Positions 17,120-25,800 of a DNA stretch of 42,071 nucleotides are shown here, piece by piece. The stretch covers positions 1 to 42,071 of the forward strand of contig NZ_MRBY01000038.1 of assembly GCF_001904615.1 (NCBI RefSeq), in the 5' to 3' direction. Position 1 is the first letter of the stretch; every line of letters begins with the position of its first letter. This DNA comes from [Limnothrix rosea] IAM M-220 (GTDB taxonomy: Bacteria > Cyanobacteriota > Cyanobacteriia > Cyanobacteriales > MRBY01). Below the pieces are notes generated by a model, which was not told the DNA's origin, did not search any database, and saw nothing but the letters and a program-made list of their open reading frames with translations. The position numbers were made by a program, and so were the translations under genes.

Positions 17120-18718
17120 ATGTCATATAAATTTTTCACTTCCCGCAAGCAAACCCCTCAGTCTCAGCCGATCGCCGGACGAAAAGCTGAAATGGTGAAA
17201 GGTCGTTCTGGTGGTTATCATTTTGACCCTGGTATGTGGACAATGTTAAAGCGTTGTTTGCTGATCGGTACTGCCCAAAGCACTTTCTATGCCGATAAGC
17301 ACGAATTGACAGGCGAATTTACCCAAGTTGTAAATCAATGTGTGGCAGCAGATCCTGCTCGCGTTGCCAAGGAAATTGCCTATGCCAGTGATGGTCACGC
17401 GATCAATAACAGTGCACCTATCTACGCATTAACGCTCTTATCTATGGGTGATTCCCCTGATGCAAAGCGTGCTTTCATCGAGATTTTCCCTAAGGTAATT
17501 CGTACTGGTAGTCATTTTTATGAGTGGTTGAGTTACTCGAAGGCCTTGCGTGGTTTCGGTAAAGTGGTACGCGAATGCGGTACGGCTTGGTTGAGTAACA
17601 CCAATGTGAAAGCCCTTGCGTATCAATTGCTGAAATACCAACAGCGTCATGGTTTCACGAATCGCGATGTGTTGCGTTTATTTCACGTGAAGCCTGCCAC
17701 CGTCGAGCATCAAGCCCTCTATAACTGGGTGGTGAAAGGTTGGGATGTTTTGCCAAAAGAAGCTCCCGCAAAATCCCTAGAGCAAATCTGGTGGTATGAG
17801 TGGCTGAAGCGTAATCCTAGCCAAACCAAAGTGGCGATCGCCGCAGGTCGTTTAACCCATGAAATGGTTGCACCTATTGGTGAAATGGATGAAGGTGCAT
17901 GGAAACTCTTGATGCAGGATATGCCGATTGGGGCGTTATTGCGTAACCTTGGTTCCCTGACTGAAATCGGTGTGCTGCGCGCTCACTACAACAAACAGTT
18001 GAAGTATGTGGCTTCTGTATTGAATGACAGAAATCGCCTCCGTAAGGGTCGCATCCATCCTATCGATGTGCTGAAGGCGTTAAAAACCTATCAATCTGGC
18101 GGTAAGTTGGGTCGCAGTAAGAAAACATGGAATGTCATTCCGCGCATTGTGGACATTCTTGAAAAAGCTCTTGAGATGTCCTTCGAGACAATTCCTGCTA
18201 CAGGCAAAACCTTTTTACACGCGGTGGATGTATCTGGCTCTATGTCCTATTACAACGTGAGTTCAGTGAATTTGACCTGTGCTGAAATTGCGACAGTAAT
18301 GGCATTGGTGAGCGCAAAAGCAGAAAAGAACTATGCGATTCGTGGTTTCTCTACTTCCTTCAAGGATTTAGGTATCATGGCTTCCGATAGCTTCCAATCT
18401 GCGATGGAGAAAACCACCAATCAAAATTTTGGTGGAACAGATGCCTCCTGTGCCTACAAGTGGGCGATTAAGCATAAATTTTGGGCAGATGTGATTTGCT
18501 TCTGGACGGACTGCGAATCTTGGGCGGGAACTCAGCCAAGCCAAGCTTTGGAGAAATATCGCCGCAAGGTAAACCCCGATGTGAAAGCGGTTTATGTGAC
18601 GCTAGCTCCCTACAAATTAAGTTTGGTAGATCCCAAAGATCCTAATTCTTGGGATTTGGGTGGCTTCGATCCTTCCATGCCTCGCATCATTCAGGCGATC
18701 GCCAACGGTGATCTTTAA
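17120..18718 (+). CDS. rsr: Ro60/Rsr RNA-binding ring protein (TROVE plus vWA)
   Basis: This 532-residue protein is a full-length bacterial Ro60 orthologue, close in size to known family members. Residues 10-350 form the TROVE domain, a HEAT-like ring that binds single-stranded ends of misfolded RNA inside the hole and Y RNA outside. The C-terminal vWA domain has an intact metal (MIDAS) site: DVSGS with D370, S372 and S374, T440 in GGTDAS, and D464 in FWTDCES. In Deinococcus, Y RNA links Ro60 to polynucleotide phosphorylase for structured RNA decay. The two tRNA-like Y RNA genes lie directly upstream on the same strand. A UUCG terminator follows 14 bases after the stop. The last 43 codons and this terminator recur downstream in altered copies. 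Confidence 0.95.
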   Translation: MSYKFFTSRKQTPQSQPIAGRKAEMVKGRSGGYHFDPGMWTMLKRCLLIGTAQSTFYADKHELTGEFTQVVNQCVAADPARVAKEIAYASDGHAINNSAPIYALTLLSMGDSPDAKRAFIEIFPKVIRTGSHFYEWLSYSKALRGFGKVVRECGTAWLSNTNVKALAYQLLKYQQRHGFTNRDVLRLFHVKPATVEHQALYNWVVKGWDVLPKEAPAKSLEQIWWYEWLKRNPSQTKVAIAAGRLTHEMVAPIGEMDEGAWKLLMQDMPIGALLRNLGSLTEIGVLRAHYNKQLKYVASVLNDRNRLRKGRIHPIDVLKALKTYQSGGKLGRSKKTWNVIPRIVDILEKALEMSFETIPATGKTFLHAVDVSGSMSYYNVSSVNLTCAEIATVMALVSAKAEKNYAIRGFSTSFKDLGIMASDSFQSAMEKTTNQNFGGTDASCAYKWAIKHKFWADVICFWTDCESWAGTQPSQALEKYRRKVNPDVKAVYVTLAPYKLSLVDPKDPNSWDLGGFDPSMPRIIQAIANGDL

Positions 18719-18732
18719 AACTCAACTTCAAT

Positions 18733-18756
18733 GCAGATATCCTTCGGGGTATCTGC
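18733..18756 (+). terminator. Rho-independent terminator of the Ro gene
   Basis: A 10-bp stem beginning GCAGATAT is closed by a C-TTCG-G loop and followed by TTTTCTTT. It directly follows the Ro stop codon, and the same hairpin recurs at 20148 and 20553. Confidence 0.88.
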
Positions 18757-18855
18757 TTTTCTTTGGAGAAGCTAATCGGCGATCTCGACTCAATTTAGTT
18801 TTTTTGAACTACACTAGATGTGGTGTGATAATCAAATTTCCAACTCAGTTAAATA

Positions 18856-19395
18856 ATGAATAGCAATACGGCAAAAGCTCTTTTTAGCAAAATTCCTGTG
18901 AGGTCTCTCTCTCCAGATGCTTATATTGATGCTTACATGATATCTAGCGGAGAGAAGCGAATTGGGATTGAAACTGTTGGTTTGATTTTAGACCAGTCAG
19001 AAGAGTTTTTCTTCGAGCAAAAAACGGCTCAAAAAATAGCCCATCTCAAAAAACAAAATAAATTTGATGGTCGCTTTATTTGGGTTCAAGTAGACGATGG
19101 CGAGAATATCCTCAGCATTGCCAAGACAATTAGCATTCGTGACTTTACAAAGCTAATTCTTTGTGAGGCTGTTGAGAATAAAAATGTAAAAGCTATTATG
19201 TTGCTTGGTGCTTTTGCTGAAACTGGTCTGGAAAAAGTCGTGAATGATGCTTTTGATGGTCACGATTTTAGCTACTTCAACAAAAAGGCAGGTCACTATC
19301 TTGGCTGGACTGCAGAAGAATGGAACGAATCAGTCAGATACAATCGTGAAGAGTTAAAAGCTTTATATCCTTGGGGAATGCCTGCCAATTTATAA
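18856..19395 (+). CDS. Hypothetical cytosolic protein, 179 residues
   Basis: I do not recognise this protein. It is soluble, with alternating beta and alpha character (GRFIWVQVDDGENIL, AIMLLGAFAET) and a C-terminal aromatic patch (YLGWTAEEWNESV). There is no signal peptide and no repeat. The A/T-rich codon use differs from the Ro gene and resembles that of the xisH/xisI pair, which suggests later acquisition. It lies between the Ro terminator and a Uma2 gene, within the interval bracketed by copies of the Ro 3' end. Confidence 0.6.
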   Translation: MNSNTAKALFSKIPVRSLSPDAYIDAYMISSGEKRIGIETVGLILDQSEEFFFEQKTAQKIAHLKKQNKFDGRFIWVQVDDGENILSIAKTISIRDFTKLILCEAVENKNVKAIMLLGAFAETGLEKVVNDAFDGHDFSYFNKKAGHYLGWTAEEWNESVRYNREELKALYPWGMPANL

Positions 19396-19421
19396 ACAGA
19401 CTTTAGGAAAAAACTGAATAC

Positions 19422-20060
19422 TTATTTCCGTAAAAAGTTACGTAAATTTTGTTCTGCTTGAATTTCATCTTGTTGAGCTTCAGCGAGAAAGTGATATAAA
19501 TCTTCTTTTTGGATAGTGGGAAAAGTCGGGCTGATTTCACATTCTTGATATTTCTCTTCTACTAGCTGGTAAATACTTAAAATTTCTCCGTTGTAGCGCC
19601 AAAACTCAGGAACACCCATCGCTGCGTAGAGCTGATTCTTATCGATATCGGTATTAGTAATATCTACTTCAACAACTAAATCTGGTGGTGGATCTTTTTC
19701 AAAATCGACATTTCGCCCAGCAACTTTGGGTTGATTTTGAATGTAATATGCACAATCTGGTTCAGAGCCTTTTTGTAAATCTTCCCGATTCATAGTGGTT
19801 GAACCCATTGTTTTCATCTTCATACCCAGTTCAAAGACAAGAATGAGGATAAATCGTTCGATAAGGCGCAGGGCAAACTCGTGATCTTCTAAAGGCATTG
19901 TGATTTCTAAGTTTGTGCCATCGAAAGTAAGACGGGAATTGCGGCGTTGAGGTAAAGCATTAAAAATTTTGAGGTAATCAGCCCAGCTCAATCCGTTGAA
20001 GATAACGCGCTGTTCTCCAAGTGGTCGGTACGCTTTTGGTTTGACTGGACTTGCAACCAT
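19422..20060 (-). CDS. Uma2-family (DUF820) putative endonuclease, copy 2
   Basis: At 212 residues this is a close paralogue of the gene at 8798-9448. The same blocks are present, including MGSTTMNR, EPDCAYYIQNQPKV and PPDLVVEVD, the last with the acidic residues expected for the nuclease-like core. Differences cluster at both ends. It is convergent with the hypothetical gene upstream, and a fragment of the Ro 3' end with its terminator lies just beyond its start. It probably entered or was duplicated as part of the rearrangement downstream of the Ro gene. Function of the family is unsettled. Confidence 0.85.
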   Translation of the reverse strand: MVASPVKPKAYRPLGEQRVIFNGLSWADYLKIFNALPQRRNSRLTFDGTNLEITMPLEDHEFALRLIERFILILVFELGMKMKTMGSTTMNREDLQKGSEPDCAYYIQNQPKVAGRNVDFEKDPPPDLVVEVDITNTDIDKNQLYAAMGVPEFWRYNGEILSIYQLVEEKYQECEISPTFPTIQKEDLYHFLAEAQQDEIQAEQNLRNFLRK

Positions 20061-20108
20061 TACTTTTCACGCAAGGATAAAGGCTATCTCCATGATAACG
20101 ATAGCTCG

Positions 20109-20171
20109 GCGATCGCCAACGGTGATCTCTAAAAACTCAACTTCAATGTAGATATCCTTCGGGGTATCTGT
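20109..20171 (+). repeat. Second copy of the Ro 3' end and its terminator
   Basis: From the HIP1 site at 20109 the sequence follows the Ro gene tail (the last few codons and the stop region) and then the terminator stem, with TTCG loop, at 20148-20171. Two stem positions are now G-U pairs, so the hairpin still forms and is followed by TTTTTCTT. Homology to the Ro tail begins exactly at the HIP1 palindrome. No coding function remains. Confidence 0.8.
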
Positions 20172-20231
20172 TTTTCTTGGAGTCTTATTTAAAATAGGAG
20201 AGTGTATCCTGCCAGATCATTCCTCAAAGCA

Positions 20232-20532
20232 ATGGCAAAAGATTTAAGATTTATTCCATGACCTCGTAAAAAAAGCCTTAGAGAAAGATGGCTGGACAAT
20301 TACTGATGATCCTCTTGCCGTGAAAGCTGGAGGGGTCGAGTTTTTTATCGACTTGGGGATTGAGAGATTGGTTGGTGCAGAACGAAATGGCGAGAGGATA
20401 GCGGTTTATGTGACGCTAGCTCCTTATCAATTAAGTTTGGTCGATCCTAAAGATCCTCATTCTTGGGATTTGGGTGGCTTCGATCCTTCCATGCCTAAAA
20501 TCATTCAGGCGATCGCCAACGGTGACCTTTAA
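20232..20532 (+). pseudogene. Broken xisH fused to the 3' end of the Ro gene
   Basis: From ATG 20232 the sequence matches the N-terminal third of the intact xisH at 20635 (DGWTITDDPL, AERNGE). A tandem 7-bp duplication (AAGATTT twice, 20239-20252) shifts the frame and gives a stop after nine codons. At about 20401 it switches in frame to the Ro C-terminus (YVTLAPYQLSLVDPKD to the final GDL). The switch occurs at a short shared stretch, AGCGGTT versus AGCAGTT in xisH. A 70-residue frame from 20320 remains open but has no obvious start signal. The Ro part has several silent and a few amino-acid changes relative to the real gene. Confidence 0.85.
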
Positions 20533-20552
20533 AAACAAAAACTAGACTTAAT

Positions 20553-20576
20553 GCAGATATCTTTCGGGGTATCTGT
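20553..20576 (+). terminator. Third copy of the Ro-type UUCG terminator
   Basis: The same stem as at 18733, with one C-to-T change near the loop, is followed by an eight-T run. It closes the chimeric xisH/Ro remnant and precedes the intact xisH by 60 bases. Confidence 0.85.
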
Positions 20577-20634
20577 TTTTTTCGATCTCCTTTAAAATGA
20601 GGGAGTAAATCTCGCCAACTCATCACACAAAATA

Positions 20635-21048
20635 ATGGCAAAAGATTTATTTCATGATCTCGTTAAAAAAGCCCTAGAAAATGATGGCTGGACAATCACC
20701 GATGATCCTTTAATGGTTAAAGTTGGAGATACTCAGCTATATGTTGATTTAGGCTTAGAAAAATTAGTTTCAGCAGAACGTAATGGCGAAAAAATAGCAG
20801 TTGAAATTAAAAGCTTTCTAAATCCTTCTGCAATGGCTGATTTTCATTTAGCTCTAGGTCAATATGTCAATTATCGCTTCGCTCTTGAAAAATCAGAAGA
20901 AAACCGAAAACTATATCTTGCTGTTCCCGATATAGCCTATGAAAAGTTTTTCAAAAAAGAATTTATAAAAATGGTTATTGAGCAGCACAATCTAAACCTT
21001 ATTGTTTACAGTACTGATGAGGAGGAAATTTTGAAATGGATAGGCTAG
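20635..21048 (+). CDS. xisH: XisH-family protein (fdxN-element excision factor-like)
   Basis: This 137-residue protein is XisH, first described with XisF and XisI as a control factor for excision of the fdxN element in heterocyst formers. It is now found widely in cyanobacteria without that element. The visible core is DGWTITDDP at the N-terminus, LYVDLGLEKL, and AVEIKSF, whose E-x-K fits the PD-(D/E)XK nuclease-like fold. It overlaps xisI by 13 bases, so the two are translationally coupled. There is no recombinase (XisF) in the window, so a role in excision here is doubtful. A broken second copy lies just upstream. Confidence 0.92.
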   Translation: MAKDLFHDLVKKALENDGWTITDDPLMVKVGDTQLYVDLGLEKLVSAERNGEKIAVEIKSFLNPSAMADFHLALGQYVNYRFALEKSEENRKLYLAVPDIAYEKFFKKEFIKMVIEQHNLNLIVYSTDEEEILKWIG

Positions 21049-21371
21049 ATTTATACCGTCAAATTATCAAAGATATTCTCACTGAGTACTCTCAATATAA
21101 GCCGTCCAATGGAGAGATTGAAGTCCAACTTTGGCTTGATGAAGAACGAGATCATTACCAGATTTTAGGAGTGGGCTGGGATGGCAAAAAACGGGTTTAT
21201 GGTTGCTCCGTTCATTTCGATATTAAAGACGGTAAAATTTGGTTGCAAGAAAATAATACTGAAATAGATTTTGCACAAGAACTTGTGGATAAAGGTGTTC
21301 CAAAAGAAGATATTGTCATCGGTTTTCATACACCACTATTTCGGCAATATTCTGGATACGCTCTGTGTTGA
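21036..21371 (+). CDS. xisI: XisI-family protein
   Basis: XisI is the usual partner of XisH. This 111-residue copy has the family's core: a helical N-terminus (LYRQIIKDILTEY), the beta strand EVQLWLDEERDHYQIL, GWDGKKRVYG, and the C-terminal VPKEDIVIGFHTP. It looks intact and starts inside the last codons of xisH. Biochemical function is not established. A two-component toxin-antitoxin-like behaviour is possible given the compact overlapping layout, but it is not shown by the sequence. Confidence 0.92.
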   Translation: MDRLDLYRQIIKDILTEYSQYKPSNGEIEVQLWLDEERDHYQILGVGWDGKKRVYGCSVHFDIKDGKIWLQENNTEIDFAQELVDKGVPKEDIVIGFHTPLFRQYSGYALC

Positions 21372-21426
21372 GGAGAGGGGCGATCGCCCTGAGTGACATT
21401 AAAAATATTCCATAGCAAAGACTCTT

Positions 21427-21651
21427 ATGACTACAACCCTTTCAATTCCTGATGAATTAGCAGAAAAAGCAAACGTTTTAGCCAAAACTCTAGGAGTATC
21501 TTTGGATGAACTCTCTGTGATGGCACTAGAGGCATTACTGAAAAAATATGAACGCTCTTCTGATGCTGATTTAGATTTTGAGCAAAAAATGGCGATCGCC
21601 CAACGCGGTATCCGCAAGTATCAAGAGGCATTAATCGAGTTGGCGAAATGA
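21427..21651 (+). CDS. Phd/CopG-like antitoxin of the Doc pair
   Basis: This 74-residue protein begins with a beta strand (TTTLSIPDEL) followed by two helices (AEKANVLAKTL, SLDELSVMALEAL), the outline of a ribbon-helix-helix DNA-binding domain. A flexible C-terminal tail follows that would cover the toxin. Its stop overlaps the ATG of the Doc gene by four bases (ATGA). It would be expected to repress its own promoter. The preceding 55 bases contain a HIP1 site but no operator I can point to. Confidence 0.75.
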   Translation: MTTTLSIPDELAEKANVLAKTLGVSLDELSVMALEALLKKYERSSDADLDFEQKMAIAQRGIRKYQEALIELAK

Positions 21652-22055
21652 AGGAACCCGTTTGGCTCAATGCCGCAGATATTTATGGCATTCACAAAGA
21701 GATTATTTCTGTTTCCGGTGGAAAATCAGGCATTCTCGATGTTGGCTTGATTGCTTCGAGTTTAAATAAAGCAAAAAATGTTTTTTACTACTCAGATGAT
21801 TCAGATATTTTTGAGCTAGCTGCGGTTTATGGCTATGGCTTCGTGAAAAATCACTGTTTCATAGAAGGAAATATACAAGTTGGCCTCATCGCTGTGTACA
21901 CATTTCTAGTGATCAATGGCTATGAATTAAATGCAATTAATGATGATGTTATAAAAGTTTTTTCTGAACTTGCTGCTAGTCAAGACTCCCAAACAACAGA
22001 GATTGAAAAACTATCACAATGGTTAAAGAGCAATACTCAATCCACTCAAATTTAG
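21648..22055 (+). CDS. Doc-like (Fic-fold) toxin with degenerate active site
   Basis: This 135-residue protein has the Doc fold: the entry strand VWLNAADIYGIHKEI, the GIRD-like segment SGILDVGLIAS, and a Fic helix. Active Doc and Fic enzymes have H-x-F-x-(D/E)-G-N-K-R. Here H69, F71, E73, G74 and N75 are kept, but K and R are replaced by Ile76 and Gln77. Each change is one base away from a canonical codon (AAA to ATA, CGA to CAA). Loss of the Arg should abolish or alter phosphotransfer. It may therefore be an inactivated toxin retained with its antitoxin, or a variant activity. Confidence 0.82.
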   Translation: MKEPVWLNAADIYGIHKEIISVSGGKSGILDVGLIASSLNKAKNVFYYSDDSDIFELAAVYGYGFVKNHCFIEGNIQVGLIAVYTFLVINGYELNAINDDVIKVFSELAASQDSQTTEIEKLSQWLKSNTQSTQI

Positions 22056-22234
22056 GAAGTAGGCGATCGCCTTTCTACTCTTTGAAAATGTTATGGGGAT
22101 TTTTGTTGGGGAAGTTGTTTATGTAAATATTTCAATTCCTTCTAAAAAAATTGGGTTAATTAGTTTTTAGAGGCGATCGCCTCTCTGATTACGTTTCGTC
22201 CTAAAATACTCACAATCAAATCGAGAATTGTGGC

Positions 22235-22735
22235 GTGCTGATTTCCGGAAATTTACCTTTATCTAAGCCCTGCCCCTGCGGTAGCGGAGATCTATTAAGT
22301 CAATGTTGTGGCGTTTATCTCCAAGGACAATTGGCCGCCCCCACGGCTGAAAAATTAATGCGATCACGGTACACAGCCTATTGCCTTAAAAATATCGATT
22401 ATCTTTTTAACACCGAGCATCCAAACCGCCGCGAACCCAATAGCCGAAAATTAATTACCGCGACAGCCAATAATGTCAAATGGATAGGGTTGACTGTTGT
22501 TAGTACAGCAGCAGGACAAGCAAAAAATGACACCGGAGTAGTTGAATTTGTTGCCGTTTATCAAGAAGGTCATCAGGTTGCCCAACTCCATGAGCGATCG
22601 CAATTCATTAAAGAAAACGGCAAATGGTTTTACACTGAAGGCGAAATGTTATCGCCGATTCAACCGAAAAAGAACGAACCCTGCTGGTGTCATAGTGGCA
22701 AAAAGTTTAAGCAATGCCATGGCAAAAAACGTTAG
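22235..22735 (+). CDS. YchJ-family SEC-C motif protein
   Basis: This 166-residue protein is a YchJ/UPF0225-type protein. A zinc-binding SEC-C-like motif lies at the N-terminus (CPCGSGDLLSQCC) and another at the C-terminus (CWCHSGKKFKQCH). They flank a middle NTF2-like domain with the signature AEKLMRSRYTAY. The start is a GTG at 22235; the region upstream has a stop and no better start. The molecular function is unknown. The 180 bases before it hold only two HIP1 sites and A/T-rich sequence. Confidence 0.9.
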   Translation: MLISGNLPLSKPCPCGSGDLLSQCCGVYLQGQLAAPTAEKLMRSRYTAYCLKNIDYLFNTEHPNRREPNSRKLITATANNVKWIGLTVVSTAAGQAKNDTGVVEFVAVYQEGHQVAQLHERSQFIKENGKWFYTEGEMLSPIQPKKNEPCWCHSGKKFKQCHGKKR

Positions 22736-22889
22736 AGATATGGCGTAGGCGATCGCCCCATTAGAGAGGAAAAATATCCCTAAAGCTAACAATTAATCCG
22801 GTATTTACGAGAATCGGCGGTCACTTTACCTATCATTCTCCGCAATAATAGTGTTAAACAGGTCAAATTGACGGAGTTTCCTAACGAGC

Positions 22890-25800
22890 ATGAGAAACTT
22901 GGAGCCTAGAGTAAATCAACTCAAGATTCAAAACGAGCTCCTTGCTCAAATTGCCAAGGGAGAACCCTTAGCGGATATCCTAAAAAAATTAGTTAACGCC
23001 ATCGAAGCCACCCTCGATCAAACCATCTGCTCCGTCGTCCTACTACAACAGCCCAGCAATAAGCTCCGCCACAGTTCAGCGCCTCACCTACCAGAAGCTT
23101 ACAAAGACTACTACAAAACAATTGATCACGACCCCCTCCAAGACAATGCATCTCCTTGCACCAGAGCAATTTTAAGGTGCAAACGGGTCATTCTCCCGGA
23201 TATTGCGGCTTCTTCCCTCACTTCAGACTATAAAAATATCGCCACGGGCAATGGCCTATATGCTTGTTGGTCAATGCCAATCTTAGGTAGTCATAATCAT
23301 GTTTTAGGGGCTTTCGCTCTCTACTACAAAACACGGCGATCGCCCCAAGACCATGAAATAGAAATCGTCACTCAACTCACTAACCTTGCCGTCATTGCCA
23401 TCGAGCGCCACCACCTAGAAGAGCAACAGCGCCAGAGAGAAGCACAATTTTTAAAAATACAACAGGTCGCCCATATCGGTAACTGGAATTTCGATGTACC
23501 GACTCAAACTGTTACCTGGTCACCGGAAATGTTCCGTATATACGGCTTAACCGGGCAAACCACTGCGCCGTCCTATGCAGAATTTCTCCAAATGCTCCCA
23601 GAGGAAACCAGCCAAAATCTACAACAGTTTGTCAGCCGCGCCTTAACCACAGGGGAACCTTACACGATTGAATACAGTTTTGTGCGACCCGATGGCAGCA
23701 TCAGTCACCATGAATGTCGGGGGGAAGTTGAGTACAACCATCAAGGTCAAGTCCAGCGTTTAATCGGCACCGCCCTAGACATTACAGAGCGACGCAACTC
23801 TGAGCTGGCGCTACAAAATTTGGTCGCGGGTACGGCCATGACTGGCCAAGATTTTTTTTCGGCATTAGTACAAAACATTGCTGAGGCTTTAGGTGTTGCC
23901 CATGCCATTGTCACGGAAAAAGTTGGCGATACGCTCACAACCTTGGCATTTTGGGCAGATGGTCAGTTAATGCCCACCTATAAATATGCCCTCGCCCATA
24001 CGCCCTGTGAGCATGTTTTTCGACAGCGAGAATTTTTTTGTAATCAGAATGTCCAGCAGTATTTTCCCCTTGATGGGGATTTAGTCAAACTTGAGGCAGA
24101 AAGTTATCTCGGTATTGCTTTGGTGAATAGGCAGGATCAAGAAATTGGTCATCTTTATATTCTCCATAAACAGACGATCGCCAATCCAGGCTGGGCGAAA
24201 CAAGTACTACAAGTTTTTGCCGCCCGCGCCGCCACAGAGTTAGAGCGACAACAGGCCGAAAGTACCATCAAACAACAGTTAGCAGCCATGGAAGCAGCCG
24301 TTGATGGGATCAGTCTTTTAAGGGATGGCATTTATGTCTATGCCAATCAAGCTCATCTTTCTTTATTTGGCTATGACAACGCCGACGAGTTAATGGGTCA
24401 ATCTTGGCGGGATCTCCATTCCCCAGCAGAAGTAGAGCGCATGGAAACAGAGGTATTACCACACTTGGCACGGGAACAGGCTTGGCAAGGGGAGGCGATC
24501 GCCACCCGCAAAGACGGTTCAACCTTTACAGGCGAAATTTCTTGGACAATGACAGACGAAGGCTTACAGATCCAAGTTTATCGAGATGTGAGTGAGCGCA
24601 AACAAGCCGAAAATGCCCTACAAAACCTGATCCGTGGGACTGCCGCCAGCACTGGAGAAGACTTTTTCCCCGCCTTGACCCGCCACATTGCGACGGCTCT
24701 CGATGTCTCCTATGCCATTGTTTCTGAGTACACAGACGAAAAACTAAAAACCTTAGCATTTTGGGCGAATGGCGAATTACAACCGAATCTTATCTACAAT
24801 CCAGTACACACCCCTTGCGAACTGACCTTACAGCGCGGGCAATTCTACTGTGAACATTCCGTTCAACAACGCTTTCCGAAAGATCACGATTTGGTCGCCA
24901 TGGGAGCCGATAGCTATTTAGGCATTGCCCTAAAAGACTCCAATGGTGAGTCAATCGGAGATCTCTGTATTTTGCATCAGGATAAAATTCTAGCGCCCCA
25001 CCGAGCAGAGCAAATTTTGCAGGTCTTTGCCGCCCGTGCCTCAGTGGAAGTCGAACGTCTACGAGCCAATGCCGCAAACAAAAGACAACTCGAAGCTATC
25101 GAAGCAGCGATTGATGGCATTAGTATTCTCCAGAATGGTCAATATCTCTACGTCAATCAAGCTTACCTAGAGTTATTTGGCTATGCCGACGCAGCAGAAC
25201 TAATTGGTAAAAGTTGGCGCTCCCTCTACTCTACGGAGGAAATGGCCCGGCTTGAAACACAGGTCATACCGATGCTCCAAAAGAAACGAGCGTGGCAAGG
25301 GGAGGCGATCGCCACCCGCAAAGACGGTTCAACCTTTGCCCAGGGACTATCTCTCACCCTCACTGACGATAATTTATTAATTTCAGTGTGCCGCGACATC
25401 AGCGAACTAAAACAAGCCCAAGCCTTAATTACCCACAATGCCCTCCATGATCCCCTCACCAAATTACCCAACCGCACGCTGCTATTAGAACGATTAGCCT
25501 TAGCCATTCAGCGCGCCCAACGCCTTAACAAATACAACTATGCTGTACTTTTCCTCGATCTAGACCGCTTTAAAGTCATCAATGACAGCTTAGGTCATAC
25601 AGTCGGGGATCAACTCTTGGTGGCGATCGCCAAAAAATTAAAGACCCACCTCCGCAAAACAGACCTCGTTGCCCGTTTAGGCGGCGACGAATTCCTCATC
25701 CTATTAGAAGATTTTCACCATATCGACGATGTTATCCATATTGTCGAGCGCATGTTAGCAGATTGTCAGACACCCTTAACCATTAACGAACATAAAATTT

